Part shown: one piece after another, positions 1-9,272 of the stretch
How the letters are laid out: every line of letters begins with the position of its first letter
Position numbering within the stretch: the first letter of the stretch is position 1
NCBI RefSeq assembly: GCF_003610995.1
Contig: NZ_CP032543.1
Location: 744,001-808,000 of the forward strand
Direction: 5' to 3'
DNA: 64,000 nt
Source of the DNA: Streptomyces griseus subsp. griseus
GTDB taxonomy: Bacteria; Actinomycetota; Actinomycetes; Streptomycetales; Streptomycetaceae
The notes under the pieces: model-generated
What the model saw: the letters and a program-made list of their open reading frames with translations, nothing else
The model's database searches: none
What the model was told of the DNA's origin: nothing
Position numbers and translations under genes: made by a program

Positions 1-1
1 C

Positions 2-931
2 GAGGTCGCGGTCAAGATGTGCCTGCAGTTCTGGCGTTCGGCCGGGCGCCCGGAGAAGAGCCGGCTGCTGACCTGGCGCGGCGGCTACCACGGCGACACC
101 TGGCAGCCGATGTCGGTGTGCGACCCGGAGGGCGGGATGCACGAGCTGTGGTCGGGGGCGCTGCTCCGGCAGGTCTTCGCCGACGCCCCGCCGGACGGTT
201 TCGACGCGGAGCCGGACCCCGCCTATGTGACCCATCTGCGGGAGCTGATCGCGGACCACGCCGACGAGGTCGCCGCGGTGATCGTGGAGCCGGTGGTGCA
301 GGGAGCGGGCGGGATGCGGTTCCACTCCCCCGCCTATCTGCGGGTGCTGCGCGAGGCGTGCGACGCGTCGGACGTGCTGTTGGTGTTCGACGAGATCGCC
401 ACGGGTTTCGGGCGGACGGGGAAGCTGTTCGCCGCCGCTCACGCCGGTGTCTCGCCGGATGTCATGTGCGTGGGCAAGGCGCTGACCGGCGGTTATCTCA
501 CGATGGCGGCGACGCTGTGCACCTCGCGGGTGGCCGAGGGGATCTCGCGCGGCGAGGTGCCGGTGCTGGCGCACGGCCCGACGTTCATGGGCAACCCGCT
601 GGCCGCCTCGATCGCCTCGGCCTCGGTGGACCTGCTGCTCGGGCAGGACTGGGAGGGCGAGGTGGCGCGGATCGGCGCCGGGCTGCGTGCGGGGCTCGCG
701 CCCGCGTCGGCGGTCCCGGGGGTCGTGGACGTACGCGTCCTGGGGGCGATCGGGGTCGTCCAACTCGACCACGAGGTGGACATGGCGGCGGCGACCCGGG
801 CGGCCGTGCGCGAGGGCGTGTGGCTGCGGCCGTTCCGCGATCTGGTGTACACGATGCCGCCGTACGTCACCGGGGACGACGACGTACGACGGATCTGCCG
901 GGCCGTGTGCGCCGCGGCACGGGAGGGCTGA
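2..931 (+). CDS. bioA: Adenosylmethionine-8-amino-7-oxononanoate aminotransferase, 3' part
   Basis: The 5' end lies outside the window; 309 codons remain, read in frame from base 2. BioA transfers the amino group of S-adenosylmethionine to KAPA to give DAPA in biotin synthesis, using PLP in the cytoplasm. Visible class-III aminotransferase marks are WRGGYHGDT, the [16 protein letters not shown] block that holds the PLP-contacting aspartate, and VGKALTGG with the Schiff-base lysine. [10 protein letters not shown] near residue 195 fits BioA. The stop is one base before the bioD start, so the two are co-transcribed. Confidence 0.95.
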   Translation, partial: EVAVKMCLQFWRSAGRPEKSRLLTWRGGYHGDTWQPMSVCDPEGGMHELWSGALLRQVFADAPPDGFDAEPDPAYVTHLRELIADHADEVAAVIVEPVVQGAGGMRFHSPAYLRVLREACDASDVLLVFDEIATGFGRTGKLFAAAHAGVSPDVMCVGKALTGGYLTMAATLCTSRVAEGISRGEVPVLAHGPTFMGNPLAASIASASVDLLLGQDWEGEVARIGAGLRAGLAPASAVPGVVDVRVLGAIGVVQLDHEVDMAAATRAAVREGVWLRPFRDLVYTMPPYVTGDDDVRRICRAVCAAAREG

Positions 932-932
932 G

Positions 933-1628
933 ATGACGATTCTCGTGGTGACCGGTACGGGGACGGAGATCGGCAAGACGGTGGTGACCGCTGCCGTGGC
1001 GGCTGCCGCGCGGGGGCGCCGGGTCGCGGTGCTCAAGCCCGCGCAGACCGGGCTCGCGCCCGGCGAGCCGGGCGATGCGGCCGAGGTGGCGCGGCTGGCG
1101 GGTGACCAGGTGACCGCGGTCGAACTGGCCCGGTTCCCCGAGCCGTTGGCCCCGGCAACGGCGGCCCGGCGGGCGGGGCTCACCCCGGTGCGGCCGCACG
1201 AGGTGGCCGAGGCGGCGCGGAAGCTGGCCACCGAGCACGATCTGGTGCTGGTCGAGGGGGCGGGCGGGCTGCTCGTCCGGTTCGACGACGAGGGCGCGAC
1301 CCTGGCGGACGCGGCACAGCTGCTGTCGGCACCGGTGCTGGTGGTGGCGCCCGCGGGCCTGGGCACGCTGAACGCCACCGCGCTCACGGCCGAGGCGCTG
1401 CGGGCGCGTGGGCTGGAGTGCCTGGGCGTCGTGGTGGGCAGCATGCCGGACCACCCCGATCTCGCCTCCCGTTGCAACATCGAGGACCTGCCGGTGGCGG
1501 CCGGCGCCCCGCTGCTGGGGGCCGTACCGGCCGGGGCGGGGGCGCTGGCGGGCGCCGACTTCGCGGCGAGGGCGGCCGGTTGGCTGGCGCCGGAGCTCGG
1601 GGGGACGTGGACCGTGCCGTCGCTGTGA
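933..1628 (+). CDS. bioD: Dethiobiotin synthetase
   Basis: 231 aa, the usual size for BioD, which closes the ureido ring of dethiobiotin from DAPA, CO2 and ATP. The N-terminal P-loop GTGTEIGKT (residues 8-16) is followed by the KPAQTG motif and by VEGAGGLLV, the two hallmark blocks of the family. The ATG at 933 follows the bioA stop by one base, giving a bioA-bioD operon with coupled translation. A strong hairpin follows about 50 bases downstream. Confidence 0.96.
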   Translation: MTILVVTGTGTEIGKTVVTAAVAAAARGRRVAVLKPAQTGLAPGEPGDAAEVARLAGDQVTAVELARFPEPLAPATAARRAGLTPVRPHEVAEAARKLATEHDLVLVEGAGGLLVRFDDEGATLADAAQLLSAPVLVVAPAGLGTLNATALTAEALRARGLECLGVVVGSMPDHPDLASRCNIEDLPVAAGAPLLGAVPAGAGALAGADFAARAAGWLAPELGGTWTVPSL

Positions 1629-1680
1629 CGGCGGGAGCGGCCTGTGGCGTAGGGAGCGGAACGGGTCGCGTACGGCCGCC

Positions 1681-1724
1681 CCTCCCCCGTACGGACACGC
1701 CTGTACCGGTCCGTACGGGGGAGG
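1681..1724. terminator. Hairpin after bioD
   Basis: A perfect 15-bp inverted repeat (1681-1695 with 1710-1724) with a 14-base loop lies after bioD. There is no T-run, which is normal for Streptomyces terminators. Confidence 0.6.
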
Positions 1725-1769
1725 ATCGTTGGGGAGAGCCGTACGCCCGCTCCCTCCCGGAGGTCCGTC

Positions 1770-2447
1770 ATGCAGCTGCGCAGCAGGAAGCGCCCACCGG
1801 ACGCCGTGCACCACCCGGTCTTCGCCCGCTTCTACGCCCGGCTGAGTGTGACGGCCGACCTCAGGGGCGGCGTCGCCGCGTACCGCGAGGAGCTGGTGGC
1901 GGGGGTCTCCGGCCGGGTCATCGAGATCGGTGCGGGCAACGGGCTGAACTTCGCCCACTATCCGGGGACCGTGTCGGAGGTCGTGGCGCTGGAGCCGGAG
2001 CGTTCGCTGCGGCAGCTCGCCGTCCGCGCCGGGCTGCGCGCCGAGGTGCCGGTGGATGTGGTGCCGGGTGCGGCGGAGGCGCTGCCGGTCAAGAGCGAGG
2101 CGTTCGACGCGGCGGTGGCCTCACTGGTCCTGTGTACGGTGCGGGACCTGCCGAAGGCGCTCGCCGAGATCAGGCGGGTGCTGCGTCCGGGCGGTGAACT
2201 GCGGTTCTTCGAACACGGACTGGCACCGGGCAGAGCCCTGGCGGCCGCCCAGCGCACGGCGGACCGGACGGTGTGGCCGCTCCTCTTCGGCGGCTGTCAT
2301 ACGGCCCGGGACCCGCTGGCCGCCATCGAGGCGGCGGGCTTCGAGCTGGGGACGTACCGCAGGCTGCGGATCCCGGAGAAGGGCGTGCGGTTGCCCACGT
2401 CGCCCTGCGTGCTGGGGGTGGCCCGCAAGCCGTTCAACCCGGACTGA
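1770..2447 (+). CDS. Class I SAM-dependent methyltransferase
   Basis: 225 aa. Motif I of the Rossmann-type SAM site is VIEIGAGNGLNF (about residues 50-61), followed by an acidic LEPERS motif II and a VLRPGGELRFFEHG block, the common layout of UbiE/Methyltransf_11 proteins. The ATG follows a good GGAGG. The substrate cannot be told. Codon use matches the surrounding chromosome, and the hairpin upstream separates it from the biotin genes. Confidence 0.85.
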   Translation: MQLRSRKRPPDAVHHPVFARFYARLSVTADLRGGVAAYREELVAGVSGRVIEIGAGNGLNFAHYPGTVSEVVALEPERSLRQLAVRAGLRAEVPVDVVPGAAEALPVKSEAFDAAVASLVLCTVRDLPKALAEIRRVLRPGGELRFFEHGLAPGRALAAAQRTADRTVWPLLFGGCHTARDPLAAIEAAGFELGTYRRLRIPEKGVRLPTSPCVLGVARKPFNPD

Positions 2448-2460
2448 GCGTGCTCGCGTC

Positions 2461-2832
2461 TCAGACGCTCCACTGACGCAGCTCGTCCGCGATGGCGCGT
2501 ACGTCCGCCTTGCCCTGCTTGACCAGGAGGGCCAGATCGCGCACCTGCTCGGGCGAGGTGATGACCTTCAGCCCGGAGGCGACCAGATAGCCGTACGCGA
2601 CGGCCGAGGCGAACATGGCGTTCGAACGTTCCAGGGCGGGGACATGGAGCAGCAGCTGCAACAGGGCGGCCGCCCGCGCGTGCGGGTCGCTGTAGACGGC
2701 GCTGCCGAAGATCTCCGCCTCGTGGCGGGCGACCGCGGCGACGAGGGCGCCCCAGTCGACGACCTGGGGGTCACCGGGGGTCTTGTGCTCGGCGACCATG
2801 AGCAGCCAGGAGAGGTCGATCCGCAGGTTCAA
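2461..2832 (-). CDS. Fic/Doc-family toxin component with degenerate Fic motif
   Basis: 123 aa, starting at TTG 2832, which overlaps the antitoxin stop (TTGA). It matches what I recall of the Streptomyces 'fic family toxin-antitoxin system, toxin component' proteins. Doc toxins phosphorylate EF-Tu; Fic enzymes normally AMPylate. The motif position reads HVPALERSN followed by AMF, so the canonical HxFx(D/N)GNKR histidine, acidic residue and Asn are kept but the Gly, Lys and Arg that bind nucleotide phosphates are replaced. It may therefore be inactive or have another activity. The start choice rests on the overlap and on homologues beginning NLRIDLSWLL. Confidence 0.8.
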   Translation of the reverse strand: MNLRIDLSWLLMVAEHKTPGDPQVVDWGALVAAVARHEAEIFGSAVYSDPHARAAALLQLLLHVPALERSNAMFASAVAYGYLVASGLKVITSPEQVRDLALLVKQGKADVRAIADELRQWSV

Positions 2833-3056
2833 CGGGTGCCTTCGCGCTCCGGGCCGAACTCCTCGGCGAAGACCGACTCGTACTGCTTCATGAAGTCGGC
2901 GGCGGCCTCGACGAAGGTGTGTCCCACCTCGCCGGCGTCCTGCTTGACGAGCTCCTCTATGTAGCGGTTCACGCTCATCCCCCTCTGGAGCGCGCGCTGC
3001 CGCGCGGCCTCGGCGGTGGCCTCGTCCACTCGAACGTTCAGCTGAGTCTTGGGCAC
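2829..3056 (-). CDS. Ribbon-helix-helix antitoxin
   Basis: 75 aa. The N-terminal TQLNVRVDEATAEAARQRA strand-helix and RGMSVNRYIEELV second helix form a typical MetJ/Arc-type ribbon-helix-helix DNA-binding fold. The acidic C-terminal tail (AEEFGPE) probably binds the toxin. It lies directly upstream of the Doc-like gene with a 4-base overlap, the standard antitoxin-first order. It is likely to autoregulate the pair from the short gap before 3140. Confidence 0.85.
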   Translation of the reverse strand: MPKTQLNVRVDEATAEAARQRALQRGMSVNRYIEELVKQDAGEVGHTFVEAAADFMKQYESVFAEEFGPEREGTR

Positions 3057-3140
3057 CCTTCCACGCTAGCGCGGGCCCGCTAGCACCGGCAAGGGGAGGC
3101 ACGGGAAAGCGATCGACCTACCCGGCCGGCGGGTGGTGGG

Positions 3141-3575
3141 ATGGCCGCCATGGACGATCTTTCGATACGGTCCGCGACCGCGGCCGATCTGGACGGGGTG
3201 CTCGCGTTCTGGAAGGTGGCCGCGGAGGGCACCAGCATCAGCGACGACGGCGACGGGGTCGCGCGTCTGGTGGAACGGGACCCGGACGCCCTGATCCTCG
3301 CCGAGCGGGACGGAACACTGGTGGGCACCGTGATCGCGGGCTTCGACGGCTGGCGCTGCCATCTCTACCGGCTCGCCGTCCATCCGGAGCAGCGCCGCCG
3401 GGGTGTGGGCGGCGCCCTGCTCGCGGCGGCGGAGGAACGGTTCGCGGCCCTCGGCGGACGCCGCGCCGACGCCATGGTGCTGGACCGCAACGAGTTGGCG
3501 CAGCACGCCTGGCGGGCGGCGGGTTACGGTCCGCAGCCTCAGTGGAGCCGCTGGGTGAAGCACCTCACGGAGTGA
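3141..3575 (+). CDS. GNAT-family N-acetyltransferase
   Basis: 144 aa, a full single GNAT domain. The acetyl-CoA pyrophosphate loop is RLAVHPEQRRRGVGGALL (about residues 77-94), followed by an A-E-E-R helix and a DRNELAQHAWRAAGY block at motif B. The in-frame ATG at 3150 is an alternative start. The substrate is unknown. It diverges from the toxin-antitoxin pair. Confidence 0.85.
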   Translation: MAAMDDLSIRSATAADLDGVLAFWKVAAEGTSISDDGDGVARLVERDPDALILAERDGTLVGTVIAGFDGWRCHLYRLAVHPEQRRRGVGGALLAAAEERFAALGGRRADAMVLDRNELAQHAWRAAGYGPQPQWSRWVKHLTE

Positions 3576-3744
3576 CGCGGTAGGGCGGGGTGCGGCGGGG
3601 CAGACGCTCTACGATGGGCCCTTCGTCCGTCCCCCACCCGCCATCTGCCGAAAGGTGTGAGCGTCCGCCCATGGGCGAGCCCCCCAGTAGCCGATACCGC
3701 GCGATCCTTCCGCCCCTGCCCGATCATGGGACGGAGGTGAACCG

Positions 3745-5085
3745 ATGATCGAAGTGCTTCTGCTGTTCGTCGCCCTGCTGCTCTGTGTCGCGTGCGGTGC
3801 CTTCGTCGCGGCGGAGTTCTCGCTGACCACGGTGGAGCGCGGCGAGCTGGAGCAGGCCGTCGAACGCGGTGACCGGGGCGCGTCGAGCGCCCTGAAGGCC
3901 GTCCGCAGCCTGACCTTCCAGCTCTCGGGCGCGCAGCTCGGGATCACCGTCACCAACCTGGTGATCGGCATGCTCTCCGAGCCGTCGATCGCCAAGCTGA
4001 TCCGCGGCCCGGTGGAGGCCGCCGGTCTGCCTCCCGCCGCCGCCTCGACGCTGGCCCTCGTCATCGGTACGGCCCTGTCCACGGTGGTCCTGATGGTCGT
4101 CGGCGAGCTGGTCCCGAAGAACTGGGCGATCTCATCGCCGCTCTCGGTGGCCAAGGCGGTCGCCACCCCGCAGCGGGTGTTCACCGCCGTGTTCCGGCCC
4201 TTCATCAGCCACCTCAACAACACGGCGAACCGCATCGTGCGCCGCTTCGGCCTGGAGCCGACCGAGGAGCTGGCCTCCGCCCGCAGCCCGCAGGAGCTGG
4301 TCGCCCTGGCCCGGCACTCCGCGAAGGAGGGGGCGCTGGAGGCCGACACCGCCGAACTCTTCGTACGAACCCTGAATCTGGCGGAGCTGACCGCGGAGAA
4401 CGTGATGACCCCTCGGGTCCAGGTGACCGCGCTGGAGGTACGGGCGACGGCCGAGGACGTGGCCAACGCGACCCGCGCCACCGGGCTGTCCCGGTTCCCC
4501 GTCTACCGGGGCAGCCTGGACACCGTGGTCGGCGTGGCCCATATCAAGGACGTGCTGGCGATCCCCGCCGACGAGCGGCCCCGTAAGCGGGTCTCGGAGA
4601 TGCTGCGTGAACCCCTGCTCGTACCGGAGACGCTCACCGTGGACCGGCTGCTGGACCAGCTGTCCGGGAAGCTCGCCATGGCGGTGGTGATCGACGAGTA
4701 CGGCGGTACGGCAGGCGTGGTGACGCTGGAGGACATCGTGGAGGAGGTCGTCGGCGAGGTACGCGACGAGCACGACCCGCACGAGACGCCCGACCTGGCG
4801 GCCTCCGGTGAGGACGCCGACGGCCGCACCCTGTGGTCGGCCGACGGTGCGGCCCGCACCGATCAGCTGGGCCGGATCGGCCTGCGGGTGCCCGACGGGC
4901 CCTACGAGACGCTGGCCGGGCTGATCGCCGCCGAGCTCGGGCGGATCCCGACGGTGGACGACACCGTGGAGCTGGCGGGGTGGCGGATCGACGTGGTGGA
5001 CGCCACGGGCCGCCGGGCCGCGCGGGCACTGCTGCACGCACCGCCGCCCGGTGCCGAGGAGCAGCGGGCGGAGGAGGGCCGGTGA
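3745..5085 (+). CDS. CNNM/CorC-HlyC family membrane protein (DUF21-CBS-CBS-CorC)
   Basis: 446 aa. Residues about 1-190 form the DUF21 membrane domain with the AAEFSLTTV motif and several hydrophobic helices. A CBS pair follows (ENVMTPRVQV near 215, VVIDEYGGTAGVVTLEDIVEEVVGE near 315-340). Residues about 350-435 are the CorC_HlyC domain. The family is tied to Mg2+ efflux; the older name is haemolysin-like. The stop overlaps the next gene by GTGA, so the two paralogues form an operon. Confidence 0.92.
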   Translation: MIEVLLLFVALLLCVACGAFVAAEFSLTTVERGELEQAVERGDRGASSALKAVRSLTFQLSGAQLGITVTNLVIGMLSEPSIAKLIRGPVEAAGLPPAAASTLALVIGTALSTVVLMVVGELVPKNWAISSPLSVAKAVATPQRVFTAVFRPFISHLNNTANRIVRRFGLEPTEELASARSPQELVALARHSAKEGALEADTAELFVRTLNLAELTAENVMTPRVQVTALEVRATAEDVANATRATGLSRFPVYRGSLDTVVGVAHIKDVLAIPADERPRKRVSEMLREPLLVPETLTVDRLLDQLSGKLAMAVVIDEYGGTAGVVTLEDIVEEVVGEVRDEHDPHETPDLAASGEDADGRTLWSADGAARTDQLGRIGLRVPDGPYETLAGLIAAELGRIPTVDDTVELAGWRIDVVDATGRRAARALLHAPPPGAEEQRAEEGR

Positions 5086-6101
5086 TCGTCCTCCAGCTCT
5101 TCATCGGTCTGCTGACCCTGGTGCTCAACGCCTTCTTCGTGGGCGCCGAGTTCGCCCTGATCTCCGTACGCCGCAGCCAGATCGAGCCGCAGGCCGAGGC
5201 CGGCGACAAGCGGGCCCGCAGTGTCATCTGGGGGCTGGAGCACGTCTCGGCGCTGCTGGCCGCCGCCCAGCTCGGCATCACGCTCTGCACCCTGGTGCTG
5301 GGCATCGTGGCCGAACCCGCCATCGCCCATCTGCTGGAGCCGGTCTTCGACGCGGTGGGGATGCCGGACGGGCTGGTGCACCCGCTCTCCTTCGCGATCG
5401 CGCTGGGCGTGGCGACGTACCTGCACATGCTGCTGGGCGAGATGGTGCCGAAGAACATCGCGCTGGCCGAACCGGCGCGCAGCGCGCTGCTCCTGGGCCC
5501 GCCGCTGGTCGCGGTGGCCCGTGCGCTGCGGCCGGTGATCTTCGCGATCAACGCCTTCGCCAACGCTCTGCTCAAGCTCCTGCGGGTGGAGGCGAAGGAC
5601 GAGGTCTCCGCGACGTTCTCGGACGACGAACTGGCCCGGCTGGTGAAGGACGCCGGCGACGCGGGGCTGGTCGACGACCGCTCGGCGGAGCGGCTGCACC
5701 ACGCCCTGGAGCTGGGACGGCGTCCGGTACGGGATGTGGTCATGCCGGTGGACCGGGTGCTGTACGCCCGGGTCGGCACCACGCCCGAGGAGCTGGAGCG
5801 GCTCTCGCACGTGTCAGGGTTCTCCCGTTTCCCGGTGATGGACAGCGAGGGCCGCATCCTGGGCTATCTCCATGTGAAGGACGCCCTGGACGCCACGCCC
5901 CGGGACGCGCCGTTCCCGGTGTCGGCCCTGCGGCCGATCGCCCGGGTGCGGGCCGCGACCCCGCTGGACGACGTACTGACCGCACTGCGGCGCAGCCGGA
6001 CCCATCTCGCGGCGGTCCTGGACGAGGGGGACCGGCTGGTCGGCATGGTCACGATGGAGGACGTCCTGCGCGAACTGGTCGGCCGGGCGCAGTCCCGCTG
6101 A
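5082..6101 (+). CDS. CNNM-type membrane protein (DUF21-CBS-CBS)
   Basis: 339 aa from GTG 5082, which overlaps the stop of the first paralogue. It has the DUF21 domain (GAEFALISVRRSQIE), the MLGEMVPKNIALAEP signature, and two CBS repeats ending at VTMEDVLRELVG. Unlike its neighbour it lacks the C-terminal CorC_HlyC domain, which suggests that the two form a heteromeric transporter. The strong hairpin 30 bases downstream closes the operon. Confidence 0.92.
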   Translation: MIVLQLFIGLLTLVLNAFFVGAEFALISVRRSQIEPQAEAGDKRARSVIWGLEHVSALLAAAQLGITLCTLVLGIVAEPAIAHLLEPVFDAVGMPDGLVHPLSFAIALGVATYLHMLLGEMVPKNIALAEPARSALLLGPPLVAVARALRPVIFAINAFANALLKLLRVEAKDEVSATFSDDELARLVKDAGDAGLVDDRSAERLHHALELGRRPVRDVVMPVDRVLYARVGTTPEELERLSHVSGFSRFPVMDSEGRILGYLHVKDALDATPRDAPFPVSALRPIARVRAATPLDDVLTALRRSRTHLAAVLDEGDRLVGMVTMEDVLRELVGRAQSR

Positions 6102-6130
6102 TCGCCTGCGCGGCCGGTCCCGCACCGGCT

Positions 6131-6176
6131 GCGTGAGAGCTCCCGTACCGGCCGGACGGTACGGGAGCTCTCACGC
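6131..6176. terminator. 19-bp perfect hairpin
   Basis: Perfect 19-bp inverted repeat (6131-6149 with 6158-6176) and an 8-base loop. It ends the CNNM operon and lies immediately before the promoter of the SGNH gene. Confidence 0.75.
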
Positions 6177-6178
6177 GA

Positions 6179-6184
6179 TAGAAT
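6179..6184 (+). promoter_or_regulatory. Leaderless-type -10 box TAGAAT
   Basis: TAGAAT ends 9 bases before the ATG at 6194, and no ribosome binding site is visible. This is the spacing expected of a leaderless transcript in Streptomyces. Confidence 0.5.
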
Positions 6185-6193
6185 CACCGGGCC

Positions 6194-7057
6194 ATGGAAT
6201 TGAATGCCTCCTACACCAGTCTCGTCGCGGTCGGCGACTCCTTCACCGAGGGCATGTCGGATCTGCTCCCCGACGGCAGCTACCGGGGCTGGGCCGATGT
6301 CCTGGCCTCCCGGCTCGCGTCCCGGTCCCCCGGCTTCCGGTACGCCAACCTCGCCGTACGCGGAAAGCTCATCAGGCAGATCGTCGACGAGCAGGTGGCC
6401 GCGGCGGCCGCGATGCAGGCCGATGTGGTGACCCTCGTCGGCGGGCTGAACGACACGCTGCGCCCGAAGTGCGACATGGGCATGGTCAGGGGGCGGCTGG
6501 AGGAGGCCGTGGAACGGCTGGCCCCGTCCTGCAAGCAGCTGGTGCTGATGCGCAGCCCCGGGCGCAACGGCCCGGTTTTCGACCGGTTCCGTCCCCGGAT
6601 GGAGGCGCTGTTCGCCCTGATCGACGACCTGGCGAGCCGGCACGGAGCCGTGGTGGTCGACCTCTACTCCGCGCCCTCGCTCAGCGACCCGCGCATGTGG
6701 GACGCCGACCGGCTGCACCTCGCCGCCGAGGGGCACCGGCGGGTGGCGGAGGCGGTCTGGCAGACGCTGGGACTCCCGCCCGAACTCGACTGGCAGGCGC
6801 CGGTCCCCGCCTCCCTTCCGCCGCGCTGGGCGAACCGGCGGGCCGACGACATCCGCTTCGCCCGCCGCCACCTGGGGCCCTGGATCGGCCGCCGGCTCAC
6901 CGGCCGGTCCTCCGGCGACGGCCGGTGGGGCGCCCAGTTCGACACCGCGACCGCTTCGGGCTTCTGGATCACGCCCGCGGACGCGGAGTCCCCCGGGCCG
7001 GTGACGGGGTGGCGCCGGGCCTCGTCCGAGGAGGGCGCACCCCCCGCGTCCTCGTGA
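6194..7057 (+). CDS. SGNH/GDSL hydrolase
   Basis: 287 aa, cytoplasmic (no signal peptide). Block I is VAVGDSFTEGMSD with the catalytic serine near residue 16, the GGLNDTL block holds the oxyanion asparagine, and DADRLHLAAEGHRRVA near 175 gives the catalytic Asp-x-x-His. SGNH enzymes cut esters of lipids or sugars, but the substrate cannot be read from sequence. The C-terminal 70 residues are Arg/Trp-rich. Promoter architecture suggests a leaderless mRNA. Confidence 0.9.
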   Translation: MELNASYTSLVAVGDSFTEGMSDLLPDGSYRGWADVLASRLASRSPGFRYANLAVRGKLIRQIVDEQVAAAAAMQADVVTLVGGLNDTLRPKCDMGMVRGRLEEAVERLAPSCKQLVLMRSPGRNGPVFDRFRPRMEALFALIDDLASRHGAVVVDLYSAPSLSDPRMWDADRLHLAAEGHRRVAEAVWQTLGLPPELDWQAPVPASLPPRWANRRADDIRFARRHLGPWIGRRLTGRSSGDGRWGAQFDTATASGFWITPADAESPGPVTGWRRASSEEGAPPASS

Positions 7058-7168
7058 CCGGCCTTCGTCATCGGGTTGCGTGGCCGGGGCACGCGGCCCG
7101 GTCGCGTACGCCGGGTTTCGTAGCAAGCCACAAAGAGGCCCGCGGCGCTGGCCTGCAGAAACCGACAG

Positions 7169-7174
7169 TAGACT
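7169..7174 (+). promoter_or_regulatory. Leaderless-type -10 box TAGACT of purB
   Basis: TAGACT ends 8 bases before the GTG start at 7183 with no Shine-Dalgarno between them, consistent with leaderless transcription of purB. Confidence 0.5.
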
Positions 7175-7182
7175 CCCTTTAC

Positions 7183-8625
7183 GTGACTGCTGTGTCTGCG
7201 AAGCCTCGCATCCCCAATGTCCTGGCCGGCCGCTACGCCTCCACGGAGCTGGCCGTCCTCTGGTCCCCCGAGCAGAAGGTGAAGCTGGAGCGTCAGCTGT
7301 GGCTGGCGGTGCTGCGCGCTCAGAAGGACCTCGGGATCGAGGTGCCGGAGGCCGCGCTGGCCGACTACGAGCGCGTACTCGACCAGGTCGACCTGGCGTC
7401 GATCGCCGAGCGCGAGAAGATCACCCGGCACGACGTGAAGGCCCGGATCGAGGAGTTCAACGCCCTCGCCGGTCATGAGCAGGTCCACAAGGGCATGACC
7501 TCCCGGGATCTGACGGAGAACGTCGAGCAGCTGCAGATCCGCCTCTCGCTGGAGCTGATGCGCGACCGCACCGTGGCCGTGCTGGCCCGGCTCGGCAAGC
7601 TGGCCGCCGAGTACCGCGAGCTGGTGATCGCCGGGCGCTCCCACAACGTGGCCGCGCAGGCGACGACGCTCGGCAAGCGGTTCGCGACCGCCGCTGACGA
7701 GCTGCTGGTGGCCTACGGCCGGCTGGAGGACCTCCTCTCCCGCTATCCGCTGCGCGGGATCAAGGGCCCGGTCGGCACGGCGCAGGACATGCTGGACCTG
7801 CTGGGCGGTGACGCGGACAAGCTCGCCGACCTGGAGCGGCGCATCGCCGGACACCTGGGCTTCGCCGAGGCGTTCACCTCGGTCGGCCAGGTCTACCCCC
7901 GCTCCCTCGACTACGACGTGGTGACCGCCCTGGTGCAGCTCGCCGCTGCGCCCTCGTCGGTGGCGAAGACCATCCGGCTGATGGCCGGGCACGAGCTGGT
8001 CACCGAGGGCTTCAAGCCGGGCCAGGTCGGCTCGTCCGCGATGCCGCACAAGATGAACACGCGGTCCTGCGAGCGGGTCAACGGCCTGATGGTGATCCTG
8101 CGGGGCTATGCCTCGATGACGGGCGAGCTGGCGGGTGACCAGTGGAACGAGGGCGATGTGTCCTGTTCCGTGGTCCGCCGGGTGGCGCTGCCGGACGCGT
8201 TCTTCGCGTTCGACGGTCTGCTGGAGACCTTCCTGACGGTGCTGGACGAGTTCGGCGCCTTCCCCGCGGTCGTGGCGCGCGAGCTGGACCGCTACCTCCC
8301 CTTCCTGGCGACCACCAAGGTCCTCATGGGCGCGGTGCGGGCCGGGGTGGGCCGCGAGGTGGCCCACGAGGCGATCAAGGAGCACGCGGTCGCCTCCGCC
8401 CTGGCGATGCGGGAGCAGGGTGCGGAACGCAACGAGCTGCTCGACAAGCTCGCCGCCGACGAGCGCATCCCGCTGGACCGTGCGGAGCTGGACGCGCTGA
8501 TGGCGGACAAGCTCTCGTTCACGGGTGCGGCGGGCGACCAGGTGGCGGTGCTCGTGTCGCGGATCGAGGAGATCACCAAGCAGCACCCGCAGGCCGCGGC
8601 GTACGCCCCCGGTTCGATCCTCTGA
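7183..8625 (+). CDS. purB: Adenylosuccinate lyase
   Basis: 480 aa from GTG 7183 (VTAVSAKPRIPNVLAGRYAS). PurB splits SAICAR and adenylosuccinate to fumarate in purine synthesis. The superfamily signature GSSAMPHKMNTRSCERVNG is near residue 283 and carries the mobile catalytic serine. The MTSRDLTENVEQ and SHNVAAQATTLGKR blocks supply the other active-site residues. The length fits the family. Upstream frames extend to 6133 but overlap the SGNH gene and have no support. Confidence 0.96.
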   Translation: MTAVSAKPRIPNVLAGRYASTELAVLWSPEQKVKLERQLWLAVLRAQKDLGIEVPEAALADYERVLDQVDLASIAEREKITRHDVKARIEEFNALAGHEQVHKGMTSRDLTENVEQLQIRLSLELMRDRTVAVLARLGKLAAEYRELVIAGRSHNVAAQATTLGKRFATAADELLVAYGRLEDLLSRYPLRGIKGPVGTAQDMLDLLGGDADKLADLERRIAGHLGFAEAFTSVGQVYPRSLDYDVVTALVQLAAAPSSVAKTIRLMAGHELVTEGFKPGQVGSSAMPHKMNTRSCERVNGLMVILRGYASMTGELAGDQWNEGDVSCSVVRRVALPDAFFAFDGLLETFLTVLDEFGAFPAVVARELDRYLPFLATTKVLMGAVRAGVGREVAHEAIKEHAVASALAMREQGAERNELLDKLAADERIPLDRAELDALMADKLSFTGAAGDQVAVLVSRIEEITKQHPQAAAYAPGSIL

Positions 8626-8644
8626 CCGGCGCCGGCCGCACCGC

Positions 8645-9202
8645 ATGACACCCGAAGAGCTGAACGCCGCCCGTGACCGCACCGTCCCCGATGTGGCCGC
8701 GGGCGGTCTGCGGGTGCTCTTCTGCGGGATCAACCCGAGCCTGATGACCGCGGCGACGGGCCACCACTTCGCCCACCCCGGCAACCGCTTCTGGCCGGTC
8801 CTGCACCGCTCGGGCTTCACCCCCCGGCGGCTGCTGCCCTCGGAACAGTCCGAGCTGCTGCCCCTGGGCCTCGGCATCACCAATGTGGTGGCGCGGGCGA
8901 CGGCCCGGGCGGACGAACTGAGCGCGGACGAGTACCGGGAGGGCGGGGCGGCCCTCACCGAGCGGGTGGAACGGCTCGCGCCGGCGTGGCTCGCGGTCGT
9001 CGGGATCACCGCGTACCGCACGGCCTTCGGGGAGCCCCGCGCCCGGATCGGCCGGCAGGAGCGCGGGATCGGCGGCGCCCAGGTGTGGGCCCTGCCCAAC
9101 CCCAGCGGTCTCAACGCCCATTGGACGGTCGACACCATGGCCGAGGAGTACGCCCGCCTGCGTGAGGCCGTACGCGCGACGGCACCGGACCTTCCGGGCT
9201 GA
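8645..9202 (+). CDS. mug: G/U mismatch-specific uracil-DNA glycosylase
   Basis: 185 aa. Mug/TDG enzymes remove U or T opposite G. Motif A is FCGINPSL (residues about 24-31), with the Asn used for catalysis; the C-terminal motif ALPNPSGLNAHW (near 150) inserts into the DNA helix. The ATG at 8645 lies 19 bases after purB, so it may be read through from purB. Confidence 0.92.
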   Translation: MTPEELNAARDRTVPDVAAGGLRVLFCGINPSLMTAATGHHFAHPGNRFWPVLHRSGFTPRRLLPSEQSELLPLGLGITNVVARATARADELSADEYREGGAALTERVERLAPAWLAVVGITAYRTAFGEPRARIGRQERGIGGAQVWALPNPSGLNAHWTVDTMAEEYARLREAVRATAPDLPG

Positions 9203-9272
9203 GGCTCTGACCGCTCGTCGACTCCGGGCCCGTCCCTCGTCCCTGACCGCCCGCCGGTTTCCGCCGTCCGGG

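Noticed and set aside
4132-5857. Long minus-strand frames over the CNNM genes
   Set aside because: Shadows with Arg/Pro/Ser-rich composition and no motifs, while the plus strand carries clear domains.
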